Source of the DNA: Microbacterium cremeum
GTDB taxonomy: Bacteria; Actinomycetota; Actinomycetes; Actinomycetales; Microbacteriaceae
Assembly (NCBI RefSeq): GCF_015277855.1
Contig: NZ_CP063812.1
Coordinates: 2,294,001 to 2,358,000, forward strand
DNA length: 64,000 nt
Direction: 5' to 3'
Shown: positions 61,992-64,000 of the stretch, piece by piece
Numbering within the stretch: the stretch's first letter is position 1
Layout of the letters: every line of letters starts with the position of its first letter
The notes under the pieces: generated by a model
Told to the model about the DNA's origin: nothing
The model's input: the letters and a program-made list of their open reading frames with translations, nothing else
Database searches by the model: none
Translations under genes and position numbers: made by a program

Positions 61992-63656
61992 ATGCGCCGC
62001 ATGGCGATCGAGACGGAGCAGAGGCAGCGGCAGGGCCGACGGACGTCGATGACCGACCGGCTCACCGAACGCCTGCACGGCACGACGATCTTCGGCCGGC
62101 GGATCGGCGACCTCTCGGCCGCGGTCCGTGGCCGGCGGGTGCCGACCCACTGGACGAACCTGTTCGGAGTCGTGACGGTCACGTGCCTCCTCGTCGTCAC
62201 CGTGACGGGGTTCGTGCTGATGTTCTGGTACACGCCGTCGAGCGAGATGGCGACGTACACCGGCTCGCACGCGCCGCTGCACGGCGCCGAGGCGTCGAAG
62301 GCGTTCGCTTCGACGATGGGCATCACCTTCGACGTACCGGGGGGCCGGCTGATCCGTCAGGCGCACCACTGGGCGGCCCTGCTCCTGCCGGCCTCGATGG
62401 TGCTGCAGCTGGTCGTGACGTTCTTCACCGGGGCCTTCCGTCGGCCGCGGCGTGGCCCGTGGGTGCTGCTCGTGCTCGCGTTCCTCGCCGCACTAGCCGC
62501 CGGGTGGAGCGGATACGCCCTGCCCGACGACATGCTCTCGGGAACGGGACTGCGCATCGTGGAGGGCATCGTGCTCGGCATCCCGGTCGTCGGGACGTGG
62601 GTCGCGTCCGCGCTCTTCGGCGGCCCGTTCCCGGGGCGGATCATCGAGAACCTGTACCCGCTGCACGTCCTGGTGTTCCCCGGTGCGCTCATCGTGCTCC
62701 TCGCGCTGCGCGCGGTGGCGGCCTGGCGTCACGGACCCGCGCAGTTCCCCGGCCCCGGACGCACCGAGCAGAACGTCGTCGGAGTTCCGCTCGTCCCGAA
62801 CGCGGCCGCACGGGCGGGCGGGCTGGGCGTCCTCGTGACCGGACTGCTCCTGCTCGTCTCGGCCACGGTGACCGTGAGCCCGATCTGGCTCTCCGGCCCT
62901 GGCGACCCCGGGAACGCCGGGGCCGGCAGCCAGCCCGACTGGTACACGGGATTCCTCGACGGCGCGCTGCGGCTGGTCCCGCCGGGCTGGGAGGTGGTGT
63001 GGCTGGACCGCACGTGGACCCTCGCGATCCTGGTGCCGCTGGCGGTGGTCGGACTGTTCTTCGCGGTGGTCGCGGCGTATCCGTTCCTCGAGGAGTGGGT
63101 GACCGGCGACTCCCGTGCGCACCACCTGCTCGATCGTCCGCGCAACGCGCCCACGCGCACGGGCATCGGGGTGGCCGGGCTCGTCTTCGCCGGGGTGCTG
63201 TGGGCGGCGGGCGGCGCGGACATCCTCGCGATGACGTTCTGGATCAGCATCGAGCACGTCATCACCGCCCTGCAGGTGGCGCTCGTCGCGGGCCCGATCG
63301 TCGGCTTCACCGCCGCGCGACGGATCTGCCTGGGGCTCCAGCGCAAGGACCGCGACCTGCTCGCCCACGGCGTCGAGACCGGCCGCGTCGTGCGTCTCGC
63401 CGGCGGCGAGTACGTCGAGGTGCATCAGCCCCTCGACGAGGCGGAGCGTGCTCGCATCGCCCTCCCGGAGGCCCTGGAGCCCCCGGGAACCGGTCCGGAC
63501 CCGCTCGGCCGCCGCACCCTGACGCAGCGCGTGCGCCTGCGCCTGTGGGACTTCTACGTCGGCGGCCGCCTCGACGATGACGATGCGGCGCCCGTCCAGG
63601 GTGCGGAGCCGGTGGCACCGGCCGAGCAGCAGCCCGCGTCGCTCAGTCGGCGATGA
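61992..63656 (+). CDS. Orphan QcrB-like cytochrome b lacking one heme-ligand pair
   Basis: A 554-aa homologue of QcrB, the cytochrome b of actinobacterial bc complexes. It keeps the fold markers FTGAFRRPRR, YALPDDMLSGTGLR, VVGTW, QFPGPGRTE, the PDWY quinol-site motif (315-318) and the usual C-terminal tail. Canonical cytochrome b has four heme-binding histidines in two pairs. Here H125 and H225 remain, but the positions 14 and 15 residues later are Q139 and R240 instead of histidines, so one heme (the bH type) should be absent. No qcrA, qcrC or ctaE gene is nearby. ATG 61992 has AGGAGG 5 nt upstream. It is probably a paralogue of a normal QcrB elsewhere. Confidence 0.85.
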   Translation: MRRMAIETEQRQRQGRRTSMTDRLTERLHGTTIFGRRIGDLSAAVRGRRVPTHWTNLFGVVTVTCLLVVTVTGFVLMFWYTPSSEMATYTGSHAPLHGAEASKAFASTMGITFDVPGGRLIRQAHHWAALLLPASMVLQLVVTFFTGAFRRPRRGPWVLLVLAFLAALAAGWSGYALPDDMLSGTGLRIVEGIVLGIPVVGTWVASALFGGPFPGRIIENLYPLHVLVFPGALIVLLALRAVAAWRHGPAQFPGPGRTEQNVVGVPLVPNAAARAGGLGVLVTGLLLLVSATVTVSPIWLSGPGDPGNAGAGSQPDWYTGFLDGALRLVPPGWEVVWLDRTWTLAILVPLAVVGLFFAVVAAYPFLEEWVTGDSRAHHLLDRPRNAPTRTGIGVAGLVFAGVLWAAGGADILAMTFWISIEHVITALQVALVAGPIVGFTAARRICLGLQRKDRDLLAHGVETGRVVRLAGGEYVEVHQPLDEAERARIALPEALEPPGTGPDPLGRRTLTQRVRLRLWDFYVGGRLDDDDAAPVQGAEPVAPAEQQPASLSRR

Positions 63657-64000
63657 GGCGCTTGCCGGTGGTCCACGTGTCGAAGGGCTCGTAGCCCAGC
63701 TCGCGGTAGAAACCCTGGGCCCCGTTGTTGTCGGGGCGCACCATGAGCTGCACCTTGGGGCATCCCATCGCCAGGAGCCGCTCCTCGGCCTCCTCGACGA
63801 GCCGCCTTCCGATGCCCTGCCCGCGCCGCTGCGGGTCGCTTGCGAGGTAGTACAGCCAGCCGCGGTGCCCGTCGTAGCCGGCCATCACCGATCCCACGAC
63901 CTGGCCGTCGGCCACGGCCACCAGGAACAGCTCCGGCTGCACCGACAGCTTGCGACGGATGTCCTGGTAGGGATTGTTCCACGCGCGGGTGAGACCGGTC
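63643..64000 (-). CDS. GNAT acetyltransferase, YpeA type (partial, N-terminus beyond window)
   Basis: The C-terminal ~118 residues of a GNAT N-acetyltransferase. The acetyl-CoA-binding motif is QRRGQGIGRRLVEEAEERL, and PDNNGAQGFYRELGYEP is the C-terminal motif B. Upstream the frame stays open to the window edge with TRAWNNPYQDIRRKLSVQPE, a YpeA-family sequence, so an apparent start at 63942 is internal. Its stop region overlaps the convergent cytochrome b gene by 14 bp. The substrate is unknown. Confidence 0.85.
   Translation of the reverse strand, partial: TGLTRAWNNPYQDIRRKLSVQPELFLVAVADGQVVGSVMAGYDGHRGWLYYLASDPQRRGQGIGRRLVEEAEERLLAMGCPKVQLMVRPDNNGAQGFYRELGYEPFDTWTTGKRLIAD

Noticed and set aside
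63643..63942. Complete 99-aa GNAT protein starting at 63942
   Set aside because: The frame continues upstream with conserved YpeA-type residues to the window edge, so this start is internal.

Overview
This is a high-GC actinobacterial chromosome segment, most probably from Microbacterium or a close relative in Microbacteriaceae. The evidence is the 16S/23S type, the GC-rich codon use, an actinobacterial gluABCD transporter, a PriA-type hisA, a QcrB-type cytochrome b and gene orders such as xerD-parA-scpA-scpB, argCJBDFH, hisCBHA and infC-rpmI-rplT. It is almost entirely ordinary chromosomal core. I see no prophage, plasmid backbone, insertion sequence, CRISPR array or tRNA gene.

Layout: (1) 1-12175, all minus strand, is a tightly overlapping block. 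Read from its 5' side it holds a repeat-rich charged protein, a HAD phosphatase, a small protein, tlyA, nadK, recN, pyrG, a NUDIX hydrolase, xerD, parA, scpA and scpB (cut by the window edge). (2) 12224-17876 is one rRNA operon (16S-23S-5S, minus strand) with a terminator, antitermination-type motifs and a good promoter. (3) 18114-25249 holds a DUF4184 membrane protein, tyrS, a divergent aldo/keto reductase-merR pair around a palindromic operator, and a SatD-like regulator separated from a SatE/DUF3307-like membrane partner by an opposing M23 peptidase gene. (4) 25274-33473 is the arginine operon argCJBDF-acyltransferase-argH. It appears to start with a short Arg-rich leader peptide and alternative RNA hairpins. 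(5) 33483-42487 holds an epimerase, pheST, gluABCD and an rRNA methyltransferase. (6) 42516-44681 holds a repeat cluster, the rplT-rpmI-infC operon (infC probably starts at AUC) and DUF1844. (7) 44674-50145 holds a PLP decarboxylase, an SseB-domain protein and hisCBHA. (8) 50203-56395 holds a divergent SOS pair (LysM division inhibitor/lexA), a membrane protein and metFE. (9) 56625-64000 holds an S9 peptidase, hflX, an RsmC-like methyltransferase, dapF, a lone QcrB-like cytochrome b and a truncated GNAT gene.

Themes: many genes or operons have a TANNNT-type -10 element 6-8 nt before the start codon, which implies leaderless mRNAs and settles several start sites. A palindromic repeat family occurs three times, once in frame inside argC. 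The most unusual items are the candidate arginine attenuator (33230-33473), the cytochrome b that has lost one whole heme-ligand pair (61992-63656), and the repeat-invaded argC. All functional statements rest on reading the sequence and on family knowledge; no database search was run.
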